Shown here one piece after another: positions 35,501 through 46,031 of a stretch of 64,000 nucleotides of DNA. A program made the position numbers and the translations under genes. The notes beneath the pieces were generated by a model, which was not told where the DNA came from, did no database searches, and saw nothing but the letters and a program-made list of their open reading frames with translations. How positions within the stretch are numbered: position 1 is the stretch's first letter; every line of letters starts with the position of its first letter. The stretch comes from Trissonchulus latispiculum (lineage: Eukaryota > Nematoda > Enoplea > Enoplida > Ironidae): assembly GCA_030248195.1 (NCBI GenBank), contig JASAND010024242.1, positions 1-64,000 on the forward strand, in the 5' to 3' direction.

Positions 35501-36887
35501 CGTTATGCTTTCTTACTAAGGTCTTCTATGTAATAGCCCACATCCCAACACTAATCGGTGTTCCGACTTGGCTTTTCCGATACGCACCTGGTATCCAGCG
35601 TTGAAGCCTCGATTGCTGAAGTCGGTGAGCATGTCGTTGGAGGATTCGAATAGAGCGGAATTGTTCAATTGTTCATAGCTGAAACAAACAACAAAACGTA
35701 TACAAACAGAGAGCTGATGATTTAAATTGTTCCAATTTTGCTCATTGTCACATATTTTGTTGTCCGATTGGTAGATTTTAACGAGTTTTCGAAATTAAAG
35801 TCGGATCTCTTACTGCTAGCGAGTAATTTCACCGTTGATGTCAGCATGTGTCAGCAGCATAGCAAACGGAAAATGTGATGATTTTTCCGTGCGCCAGAGA
35901 AATCTCACGAACGACAAAACCGATCATTTCAACGTCCAGTTTATATTACATGTACGATCAAGAAGAGTGATTTGTAGGAAGCGAAATTTAGGCCTTCAAA
36001 ATAATTTATTTCTGAAATTTGAGAACAGCCAAATTTGACTATTTTGCAACGTTAAAATTGGGGGTCAGCAAATTTAATGAAATATTCTGATTAAAAATTC
36101 TACTTCATACAAATCACAGCTTATGACAAGATATTTCTAACGATACCAATTGATCCTGGTTAACTCTGTCCGATGTCGAGATTTCTCTGACTGAGAATTT
36201 CTCTGAAATTCTTGGTTTACATCAAACATATAACCGAATGAAGCTCCATCCGATCAGATCCATCATGATGATACGTTTGTTGACATGCTATTTTACTGAT
36301 GGTTACATGCTTGCTCCCGTTCTTTCTTGTTGTGTGAATAAAGATCTCATAATCCTACACGGATACTCGTTAAGTACTGAACGAAACTACTCAAAATTTA
36401 AACTCGATGTACAGGACATGTCTGACAAAAGTTTGTGTGGAAATGAGTAGGATCCGTGACCATAATTCATGTTCATGGTGGACCCCTCCCCCATTAATAA
36501 CTTTTAAATATCTAATCATTTTTCTGAATTAATAGAGTTGAGATGAAGAACGTACCCTCCCTTTATCTTCTTGTATCCTTCCTCCCCACAGGCCACAAAC
36601 TGATCCTGAAAGGTGCCCTCCAACTCCTCGAGGTCCCGGACCTTCCGGGTTCCCCGGGGAGTGTAAAGACTCTCCAGCGGGCCGTCGTAGTGGAGCGGCT
36701 TCAGTTCCCGTTCCAGGTCGTCCAGGAGCTGGTCGAACTGCTTGATCCGTTTGTTGCTGTAGTGATAGGTGACCGGAGGGTTGTCCCGGTCCCCGTTCCG
36801 GAAGATCACCAAATCCTTCTCCACCGGGAACCACTCGTCCCCCTCCAGACCGAAATCTCCGAAGCCGATCGGCCTGTTTCGAGTCAT
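26595..36887 (-). CDS. Three-doublecortin-domain protein with RS-rich tail
   Basis: Nine exons join in phase: 36556-36887, 35588-35678, 29747-29829, 29356-29556, 28941-29046, 28624-28721, 28257-28388, 27606-27743, 26595-26826 (1413 nt, 470 residues). Domain 1 (about residues 20-120) has VIFRNGDRDNPPVTYHYSNK, a LLDDLERELK helix and SLYTPRGTRKV. Domain 2 (about 150-230) has MVRVNGDPKSKPVTIVYRAD, DLMEDVERL and ARYLFDSSG. Domain 3 (about 295-395) has IKILYIFYNGRG, MDYILEKIS, KLCTMDGKKMKRVEDLL and GGYVFV. Domains 2 and 3 are joined by a basic/acidic linker. The last 78 residues are an arginine-serine tail. Doublecortin domains bind and stabilise microtubules, commonly in neurites or cilia. Two per protein is the usual number, so three is notable. 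The start Met is the first in the open frame. Confidence 0.85.
27918..28060 (+). mobile_element. tRNA-derived SINE, Asn-like head
   Basis: The head has a D-arm AACGCAGTCGGTAGAGCG, an anticodon loop with GTTAA (Asn-like) and a T-arm GTAGGTTCGAATCCCACC, closing with CAGAGG that pairs with CCTCTG. The tail GGTCTCAAGTGCTCAAGTG leads to a T-rich end. It lies in an intron of the doublecortin gene. Confidence 0.6.
31004..32539 (+). mobile_element. Solo LTR with TATA duplication
   Basis: The segment begins TGTGGAGGATAG and ends CTTTACA, flanked by TATA on both sides (31000-31003 and 32540-32543). The two flanks are contiguous in the family B copy at 5.2-6.6 kb, which shows it is an insertion. It has no Gag or Pol frame. 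A CRE-bearing palindrome lies at 31523-31548 and 'ctccgcctacgtcacgc' at about 31596. Its 1.5-kb length is comparable to the putative LTR at the left edge, but I saw no strong sequence match between them. Orientation is inferred from the order of promoter motifs. Confidence 0.7.
31523..31548. promoter_or_regulatory. CRE palindrome in the solo LTR
   Basis: CATACGTCAC, a 6-base loop AGATAA, then the exact complement GTGACGTATG. Both arms hold a CRE half-site core, TGACGT/ACGTCA. Confidence 0.65.
33557..33586. repeat. Perfect 30-bp palindrome
   Basis: AACCTCGACAGAGTT followed by its exact complement, centred on GTTAAC. It is bracketed by outer arms ACAACTT and AAGTTGT. The surrounding 32750-34228 holds no gene I can support. 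Confidence 0.85.
34231..35474. mobile_element. Foldback element with ~550-bp arms and TA duplication
   Basis: The left arm (34231-about 34780) starts AAGTCTGACACAAAAATGTG. The right arm (about 34938-35474) is its inverted copy with few differences. TA stands on both sides (34229-34230, 35475-35476), as for Tc1/mariner insertions. The roughly 155-bp spacer has no frame. It sits in intron 2 of the doublecortin gene. Confidence 0.8.
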
Positions 36888-37357
36888 GATCAGTCAGATC
36901 CAGTCAAACAGAGGACACAATAAGAGGCTGAAAAATGAAGCAGTGTTGTTGTTGCTGTTGTTGTTGTTGTTTGCTACATTAGACATTACAATGTGATGAT
37001 CATCACCCGATGGTGCAAAGTAAGAAAGAAGGGTTCTAGAAATCCTGCGAAAGCGATTCAGGCAGTGAAAACTTGAGGCCCTATTTTCTTTTCTTTTGAT
37101 TTGACCACAGCGAACTATAAGCTTAAACGTTAGTGTTATACTTTGCCAGATTCAACGTGATCTGAAGTATAGTTATTGCACTACGGAAATTGCAAGGTTC
37201 CAAAAGTCAGTGACTGCAGAATCCGTGTATACAGCAAAGTCGAAAACAAAAGGCTACCGATTTTGCTTGGTTTCCTTTGCAAATCTAATAGCAATCGAAT
37301 AGAAAATTTTGAAGTCAGCATTGTCAAAACAAATCGAATTCTACCTGAGAGGGTTAA

Positions 37358-38359
37358 GGTGCTGGTTCGGGCATTTGCAGCAAACTTTGAAAGACTGTAA
37401 TTTGCTCAATTTTTGGAGTTCAACAATAATTTTTATATCATTTTAAAGCTCAGAATGTGCTTGTTACAACTAGGTACAGTATAGCTGTCTCATTTCAATT
37501 CTTCGGCTTGAACAACACGATATTTGAACAACGACTTGCAATAACATGAAAACAATTTTTGAACGTGGATTTCTCGAAGTGTGAGAAAGGTAACGAAAAT
37601 CGACCAGTTCAGGCTTCAAAAGAAACGTCTTCCCGAGGGCTATTTTTTCTGAAATTGTTTAACGAGTAAAGAAGCTCAAGATTTTGATAAAAACGTAAAT
37701 TTTGTCCGATTTTCGTCAAAATTTTCAAGTTTGGACGCATATTTCTCTCGAACTGAAAGTCAAAATGGAAAACCATGAAAAATGGCCCTCGGCAATTGTC
37801 TCAAAAGTACGTGTGTAAAGCCGTTTTTTAATTGATTGCATGAGTTAGAGAAATCCGTGTTCAAAACAATCTAGTTGCTATTTTCAAAATTTCACATTTT
37901 CGCTGCTGTGCACCGGCAGAGATACCGCAGAGAGCTCTCTTTTGGGCGTGAGATGTCCTTGAGGACCACAAATATGGACAATACTTGACCGACGGACCAT
38001 CGCTGTTGAAGCTGTCGAAATCTTGCAATATTTGATTTTTTGAAAAATGGTCGGTTTTGGACCTCGAAAATCAATTTTCGCTGTTATCTCTTAAACCTTA
38101 AGCAATCGAGAAAAACACTCAAGAGCAAAGTTGTAGGTCTTGCTGAGAGGATTCGAATGACTATAAATTCATCCATGTAGGGTGGTCACAGTGCAAGTTA
38201 TGGCGGAATAAAGCTAATTTCTCAAAAACTCAAATTTTCAAGCCGCGACTTCTCTAACATGTTTTATAGGGTAAATAATGTTATTGTAGCAAATTTGAAT
38301 AAATTTCAACGACAATTGCGCTTTTAAAGCCCAAAAATACACGAACCCGAACCAGCACC
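37358..38359. mobile_element. TTAA-flanked inverted-repeat element, family C
   Basis: TTAA occurs at 37354-37357 and 38360-38363. The left end is GGTGCTGGTTCGGGCATT; the right is the inverted CGAACCCGAACCAGCACC. It is 1002 bp and non-coding. A diverged relative spans 57699-58715. Confidence 0.8.
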
Positions 38360-38479
38360 TTAAGCTTACAGATTTTGAACGTGAAGAAAATTGGAGGCTA
38401 GACCCCGGTCGATATGCTTTAATTTGTACTTTCGTCCTATTGCTTAAAAAACTCGTTCAACTTGCTCAACGTTCAAATT

Positions 38480-38610
38480 GTGCCTGAGTGGCTCAATCGG
38501 TAGAGCGTTGGCCGCGATCGCCAAAGGTTGTGGGCTCGATCCAGGCTCCAATTTTTCGTGTTTGAGGTGCTGTAGTGACACACCTTAGTTTCGTTCGTTC
38601 TTTCATTTGT
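38480..38610 (+). mobile_element. tRNA-derived SINE
   Basis: The head TGCCTGAGTGGCTCAATCGG continues to GTGGGCTCGATCCAGGC, followed by the tail 'gaggtgctgtagtgacacac' and a T-rich end. It is closely related to 46714-46842. Confidence 0.6.
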
Positions 38611-39033
38611 ACTAAAACATGGTTGTGCCCAAAAATTAAATCTATGGTATTAACAGAAGCTGAACACAAACTGGATTAATGTGAAACAATTGGCGCTAAA
38701 GTTAGCCTTCAGGCACACATTTGGTCTAATCCTTACCAGCCAACTAGCCAAGAGTTAGTCAATACAGTTACCCTAGGCTACAAGAGAAAGCTAGTAACTA
38801 GGTGTACCAGTCTCAAAGCAATGTACTAACTTAACTCAAAAATACCATGCTTACATCCTGTGAGAATCAAATTCAATAGTTGGAGCCAGTCAAACTGCAT
38901 AGATGTGAATAAAAGATCTGAATAAAAAAGTACCTATTGTCAGATGGTTTTGTAAAAACTCAAAGAAGCAAAGGATCCTTTCCAATTCAATGGTTGTAGT
39001 GACAGAAAAATAATGAAAAAATTATGACTCTAA

Positions 39034-39539
39034 GGGCCTATTTCTATAAAGATTAAAATGGTCGGATTAAATGGATTAACAATCAGCCGGATTAAAATTT
39101 TATTTGCTATTTCTTTAATGTTTTAATTTCTTCAATGATTAAAAGGATTAATCAGACCATTTTTAATCCGCGGATTAAACGAGTTGATTTTAACCCATTT
39201 TAATCCGCCATTAAAGAAACAGCGATTAAAATTTTTAATCCGCCAACTTTTAATCCCAATAATCCGCGTAGCTGCCCGAGGATTAAAAACTAGTTGAAAA
39301 TGCAGGCGGCGGATTAAACGGATTAAAATTAATCTTTAAAGAAACAGCGATTAAGCAGGTGGGATTAAAATTAACACGTTGATTTTTTTATCCGAAGTGT
39401 GAATAAAGAAACAGGATTAGATTAAAATTTTAATCTTAAGTGCATTAAAGAAAGCGGATCAAATTTAATCCGTCTAATCCGAGGTGCTATTTCTTTAATG
39501 CGGATTAATTTTAATCTAATCCGTTTAAGAAATAGGGCC
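39034..39539. mobile_element. Harbinger-type GGATTAAA MITE, copy 2
   Basis: The ends are GGGCCTATTTCTATAAAG and inverted AAGAAATAGGGCC, with TAA at both flanks (39031-39033, 39540-39542). The interior has the same GGATTAAA arrays as 13242-13803. Confidence 0.75.
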
Positions 39540-39613
39540 TAAGTCGTGATAAAAGCAATGCTCCATAACTATTCAGGACGCCTTAAACCAGTCCATAAAG
39601 GGATAATATCTGT

Positions 39614-39772
39614 GGTCCTTTTCTAGCAAGGGTGGATTGGAGTAGAGTAGAGTTAAAGCCAACTGTTTTAACCCGTTTTAACTCCACTCAAGCTTTAGTT
39701 TCCCTCTTTTTTACTATTTCTTGCAAAAAACCGAGTTAATTTTAACTCTAACCCTTTCTTGAAAAGGCACTT
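39614..39772. mobile_element. GGGCCTTTTC-family MITE, decayed copy
   Basis: GGTCCTTTTCTAGCAAGGG on the left, inverted CCTTTCTTGAAAAGGC on the right, and GTAGAGTTAAA words inside. Confidence 0.55.
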
Positions 39773-39911
39773 GGACAGTGGATCGATTTTTCTGAAATTA
39801 CATCGATTCAGGTTAAAGCCCGATTCACACTGCAATAGATTTAGGTTTAAGATTTGTGAGAACAGTGCTCCGAACAAAATACGCTCACTCGGTGGGTGGT
39901 CGACTACATGC

Positions 39912-40704
39912 TAGTGGTGGGCGTTGGCCGGTTTTTTCATTGGCCAAGCCAATTGGCCGGCCAACGGCCAACAGGCGGCCAACGGGCTGCCAACGTGTAG
40001 TTTTCAAGCCCAGATGGAAATTTTTCCTGCAAAACCTGAAACACTGCTAAAATTTGGCTGTTTTTCCTTATTTTAAATGGATGGAGTTGGAGCCAACTGT
40101 CCGGTAAATTTGCAGATGACGGCCGACGGCCAACGCGTTGCTCGAGTGTTGGCCGGACATTGGTCGTACCGGCAAACACGCAGCACTATTGAATAGATGT
40201 GATAATTTTCTGACATGCAATAGCATTAATATTTAGTTTGTTTTCAATAATGGAATAATACATTATGCTAACGAGGGTACAATAAGCCTGAAACTTTCAA
40301 CACTTTGTCCGTATTATGGAATAATAATATTCATCGCTACAAGTATGCTGACGTGGGCATTACGTTGGAGTATACTTAATAAGTTGGAGAATGGGTCAAG
40401 TCGATCTTCGAAATCCTATTACTTTGCGAGTATGCCGTTTTCCCTTCCGCATATTATTTTTTGCCTGCAAACTCTTAACATAACGTAAACCGTAGAAAGA
40501 GCGCACAAGAAAACCAGTTCTCTGCAAGTGTAGATGTGAAAATCAATAAGTTTAAGTTAGGCCAACGGCCGGCCAAACGGCCAACGGACAAGAAACAGCC
40601 AATGGCCAGTTGGCCGGCCAAGCCAATGGCCAGTTGGCCGGCCAAGCCAATTGGTCCAAAAATTCTCGGCCAACGGCCGCACCACCGGCCAACGCCCAAC
40701 ACTA
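39912..40704. mobile_element. hAT element with GGCCAACGGCC subterminal arrays
   Basis: A perfect 8-bp duplication, CTACATGC (39904-39911 and 40705-40712), surrounds it. The termini are TAGTGGTGGGCGTTGGCC and inverted GGCCAACGCCCAACACTA. Subterminal arrays of TTGGCCGGCCAACGG words occupy about 100 bp at the left and 150 bp at the right. There is no transposase. TAGTG ends plus 8-bp duplications identify hAT. Confidence 0.85.
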
Positions 40705-40962
40705 CTACATGCCCTTTGACGGTGAGCCCGTCAATAGAATGCGGCAGTTTTAAGGTTCAATCAAGGTTCCCCGTTTGGACGTTCTAAAACGTTCCGACAA
40801 ATTTATTTTGGCAAACTTTATTTTATACCAGACATCCTTATCGGACAAGTGTATCTTAGGGGACCTTTTGCGCGCGAGACAAACGAGTAGAGTTACAAAA
40901 ATTTCTTACAAAATTACAAAAAATCTCAAGAACGGACACCCTTATCAGACAAGTGTATTTTA

Positions 40963-41463
40963 GGTGCCTTTCGCCCGAAAGTCAAGAGTAGTTAAAAATT
41001 CTTTAGCTCATTTAACACACGGGCGTGTTTAACAGAACTGTTTAAAACTTTCTTAACCCCTATGCGCGAAAAGGATTCAGCTAATGTTAACTCTTTTAAC
41101 TCGTTTACTCGCGGCGCGAAAAGATCCTTAATAGTAACTGCTGCTGCTAACTCCAACGTCGCCCTTTTAATGACTGGCTCATCCGTCATTTTGGGTTACT
41201 AACTAGCAAGAACAGATTATTTCTTCGTGTGTTGTGAAGCTAAAGAATGGAGAAGACTGAGATGTTTTAAAATATTGGAAAGAAGCTGGTGTTTCTTCGT
41301 TTCTGATCCGTCAGTGTTCTGTCGTTACGATCGGTTGTTAAAGCGTAGTCACAGGCACTACATCGTGCAGCGAGTTAAACGAGTTAAAAGAGTTCATTTT
41401 AACTCGTATGCAGGGTTAAACTAGTTAAAACTCTATTCTTTTACTTCGCGCCCGAAAAGGCCC
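40963..41463. mobile_element. GGGCCTTTTC-family MITE with TTA duplication
   Basis: The ends GGTGCCTTTCGCCCGAAAG and inverted CGCGCCCGAAAAGGCCC are flanked by TTA on both sides. The interior repeats GAGTTAAA words. Confidence 0.65.
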
Positions 41464-41570
41464 TTAGAACGATTATACAATGGATAACGCGGGGATTAGA
41501 TCACATTACGTTACAACACCTAGTCCTTCCGGAGCCAGCCCCCAAAACAGGGTGAAGTTTCTGCAATCTG

Positions 41571-41820
41571 ATTGGCTGCTGGCTGTCCCAGCCTCCTCCA
41601 ATAGGAGAAGGGCACTTTATAGACCTTTGAAGTTGTCTGGTCGGTGCAGCGCAAGGCAAGAAAAGGAAGAAAAACCGCAAAGTGGCCTACTCTGTCAGTC
41701 TCTTCTATTAATAGATCCTATATTATGACCAGAGAAAGAGGAAGCTCAAAGCCGAACCTAAATATGGATCCGTGACTCCGAAATAATGCGCTTTTCTGGG
41801 GAAGAAACATGAAACTGGTG
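41571..41820 (+). promoter_or_regulatory. Candidate promoter and first exon, perhaps of the GFI1-like gene
   Basis: ATTGGC (41571), CCAATA (41598) and TTTATAGA (41616) are spaced as in a classical CCAAT/TATA promoter. About 170 bp further, ATGAAACTG runs into GTGAGT (donor at 41818). This may be a 5' exon of the plus-strand zinc-finger gene 4.5 kb downstream, but no intermediate exon was proven. Confidence 0.35.
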
Positions 41821-44800
41821 AGTGCTGAAACTTCACGTCACCCTAATTAATATTCTTGTCATTGTGCATAATAATTATTATTAATGTTTCAGTTATGCAC
41901 AAGCGAAGTCTGGATTGACCGAAAATGAATTTGAAATGAAGCATAGATTACATTGGAGTTGGGACTACAACTAACTGCTGACTAAATTGGTTTCAAGCTA
42001 CTAAGTATTACTGATTGATGTTACTGAACTGCTTTCAGTAGTTGTTACAATGACGCAGATACGTTTGTATATATTTTTAAATAGTTTTAAATGTTAATGT
42101 TCTAAGGTCAGTTGTTTCGATTCAATTTGTCAGCTTTTTTGAACGTTACTTGTGAGAGTTGAGTGATTTTATTTAGCTACGTATTTTATTAATAAATTCG
42201 TTATATGAGCTTTCAAGTATCAACTTAATTACATTTGTTTTATGTTTTGTTCAGTGTAATTTATTAAGAAACTCTGAAGTTAAGATGCTATCAGCTTTGC
42301 TGTAATCTAAGCTTTCAACTGACCGGTAATCTTACGGTAGATTTTCTACTGATTTGGTGATATGGTGAGTTTTGCAACATTTTTTGCCAACAAATGAAAT
42401 TGTTATTGAAATTGGTTCGCCCGTTTTCCAGATCAAATCATGTATGAAAGGAGCCCGGCAGTTTCCGTTTTAGTAGACAATTTCCAGCGCGTGCTTCAAA
42501 AGTCGCCAGTACCCAAAATTTGTCAAAACATTTCATTAAAATATGAGTAAACAACAACACTGAGCTAGAATTTAAGTGTTAGCTAGTGCAAGTCGGATTG
42601 TATGCATAATAAATCAGCACTCGCTTGTGACTAGGTCTGATTTCGGGCCCAAATGCAAAGTGCCAGTCCAGAATTTATTCCTTTCGACTTTCGCCTTGTG
42701 CTTGTGCTTGTGCTTGCTACATAGTAGTCCAGAAACAGTAACCACAGTTTACTGACTTAGGTTGGTTGCCTAAATTTTCCTTTTTAAAACTTGTACTTTT
42801 GTTTCTGTTTGTTGTTTGTGATGCAATATTTGGAAAAGAATCCAATTTGTTGTACCTGTAATTTAACTTTAGCTTTCCAACAAATTTAGTGCTGGCTAAT
42901 GTTTAACTTAACACAGCTTAACTTGTTTAAAAAGTTTTCATTGACCGGACATGATTTTCCGAATTCCTCAGAGCAAACATCGCGCAGCACTCTATGTGCA
43001 AGAAACTGTAGTAAAGAGATTTTGGTAACATTATGTTTTCAGTTTACCTGAAGGGGCTTGTGCATTGAACTAAAATTTTCATAAGGGACTTGCCCCTCAC
43101 AAATACATTAGGTAATTGTTCGAAAAATTTACGCTAAGTTCATTCCTATTTTATTTAAATTTGCAACGTTTTCAATGTTTAGAAAAAATTCAAAATTTAG
43201 ACCGATTTTCCAGAAAAAAATTATAAATTTTAATTTAAAACTTCAGCAGCGAACCCGATATCCCTTGATCCCAACGGCGCTAAGACTTTTATCCCGTCCG
43301 GCTTAGAGGGGGGGGGGCTTGAACCCCCCAACCAAGCACCCCCGCACTAACCTATGCCTGTCAGTTTAGCAAGCAAATTAAACAGATAACGTACGTTTTT
43401 CGTGCTATGTAATATGTATTTATGTTATTGAAATCTCCCAACTAAACTCTGGATTAATTTACTCCAAAAATTCCACTTTACGCTCATGTTTTGACCGTTT
43501 ATTTGAAGTAACATTGCTCTAAAAGCAGTACGACACCTTGTTTGTACAGCTTCTTAGCCATCTTCCCTTCCAAAGGCGGAACTATCCTGCCAAACCGTAT
43601 TGTAGTCAGTGTTGTAATGTGTTGCACAAAAGGGCTGCAACTGTTTGCGCAATTGTTTAAACGTTTTCCTGACCTTATTTGCACTTTTGACTCCCTTTAT
43701 AGACGTCTAAATAGCTACAGATACGTATTTGAATTTAATTTTAAAATTGCAAAATCAACATCAAAATTATGGAGACTTGACTTAGGTGGTGATTTAAAAG
43801 CCACGTGGCTTCCCTCAAGTAGGCTTTCCCTTTCAAGTCCTTTGAGCGCCCACTCCAGTTTAATTGTTTGCAAGGTTAGCTTTAACCTACAATAATTATA
43901 ATTTCCTAGTGGTTGAGACGGGTGGGTAGAATTCCTAGAAATTCTCTGGAATTTTGAAATTTTTTCTATACGTTTCTATAATTTTTAAGCCACGTGGATT
44001 GAAACTTTGATTTCTGTAACGTTGTAACTTTTGCTGGGTTTTGTAATGTAAGCTTTCGTTTCGTTGTTCGTAAAATTTCGCTATTACTTTAAAAATTTTG
44101 TATTCTGGATAAAATTCTTTCTTGAGAATTTTCGAATTTCGGCTTCCATAAGATTAGATCTTATTGTGCGAATCCTCTAAAAATATCGTGAAACTAATGT
44201 TCACCATTTATCCAGTAATTTATCCAAATTTTAAATAAATGCAGCTATCGCTCACGGGTGACGCAACCAAGAAAGTACCATGAATGGTGCTATCACTAAT
44301 GGTCATTAAAAATGTATATATACTTTTTCAATGATCTAATCTAATGTAGTTGTATAATAACAATGATTTTATTTCCACAGAACCGCAGAAAAAAATCAAA
44401 ATTTTCTGATAACCAGCAAAGTTTCACACATAAATTGCATAATGTGACCAATTTCTACCGAAAATATTAGTCTATAAGCAGTCAACCCAAACTATTTAGC
44501 ATTTTAGTTCGCGATCTGTTTGACTGCTGGAATATTTTCTCAAAACTGATTTATAGTCAGTATATACAGTATATAGTCACTTATGCTTATGTCACCGACC
44601 TAATCTCCAAAAATTCTCGATTCGCGATTCAACAGAAACTAATCCTGACTTTTACTGACCTCGGTCAGGCCTCTGAGTCTCATTTTACGTCAAGACATTT
44701 CCTAGGCTCAAAGTTATATTGCTCCTCCTTTTAGATTTGAATTTAAATTGCTTTAAATTCAAATTACTTTCCCATATTCTTGCCTTCATACCTTTTAAGT

Positions 44801-45237
44801 AATCAGTTATTTATTCCATTTATTCAATTAATTATAAACATGTCTAAAAATATAAGTATTTATGTGCCGAAAAACTGGTTCCAAACAAAAATGTTCCATC
44901 ACCTCAAAAAAACCTGCATGCACAAAACTATTCATTAGTCTTCGATTTTTCTTGGTTCCCCATTGTGAATTGACTAAAAATCGAAATTGAATTTGAATTG
45001 AACAGAATTTGTGTGGACTAACCTATGTAAACATAACAACCAAATTCCAGCGCAACGCAGTTTCTGTTTTCTAAATCGCTTATTACTGCGCAATAAGGTT
45101 TGGTAAATGAAAAATTTATGTTTTAGAAATTTATCATGAATTCCAAATGGACATCAACCCTTGATTGTTGCCAAAACAGTGATGGACGTAAGTGTTAACA
45201 TTAGCTTAAAGAATGACGACATTTATTTCTTAAACGT

Positions 45238-45312
<75 letters not shown>

Positions 45313-45963
45313 CTGCTAGTTAGAAAGTAAATGTGAGCCTGGGATTAGTCTAGTACTGGTTTTATGCTCATCTGGAAAATTTTTGTTTTAAATTATTTTC
45401 AAACTTAAAATGTTAAAATTTTATACAATTTTTGGATAATAAATAGTATATACCTATTATATACTTGACAATTAACAAACACTTCATTAAAATTTTCAAA
45501 ATAAATCTCCCACTTGATACAAACTCATCAAGAGTACATAATAGAATAAGAGCATGAAACTTTTACACTATCCCGTTGTAAACACGTTTGGCATGCTCAA
45601 TTCGTTAACTCGGGATCCCATCCCGGGAATTCAAACGCATGCTGATCGCTGTTTGCATGCGATTCGCTGATCAGTTCAAGGCTTTACGGTAGATCATTTA
45701 TTAGTCAATGTATTAATTAATTACAAACTTTATTTGGGTTACTGCGATTGAAAAACTGATTCCATAACTGAACTGTGTAGCATTTTCCTGCTCTTTCCAA
45801 TGACATAAAAATTGTTGCACGATAAACCAAAAATTCGTAGGGATGTAGTCTGCAAGCATTTTAGTATTTTAAGATAACTGGAAAAAGTAGAAAAATGCTA
45901 CAACGTTAAGTAATTTGTTTTAAATTACATTAACCTAATTAAAGTTGTAATCAGTTAATAAAA
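41821..45963. other. Long region with no gene recognised
   Basis: AT-rich DNA, possibly intron 1 of the zinc-finger gene. It holds a G-run at about 43310-43320, the TA microsatellite and a MITE fragment near 45530. No exon passes splice and composition checks. Confidence 0.4.
45243..45309. repeat. (TA)n microsatellite, about 33 units
   Basis: Uninterrupted TA dinucleotides over about 67 bp. Confidence 0.95.
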
Positions 45964-46031
45964 ATGACTAATAAACTACCTACAGTAAGCCTTGGCCTGA
46001 TCAGTGCATCAGCAGACAGACGCGCGTCTGT

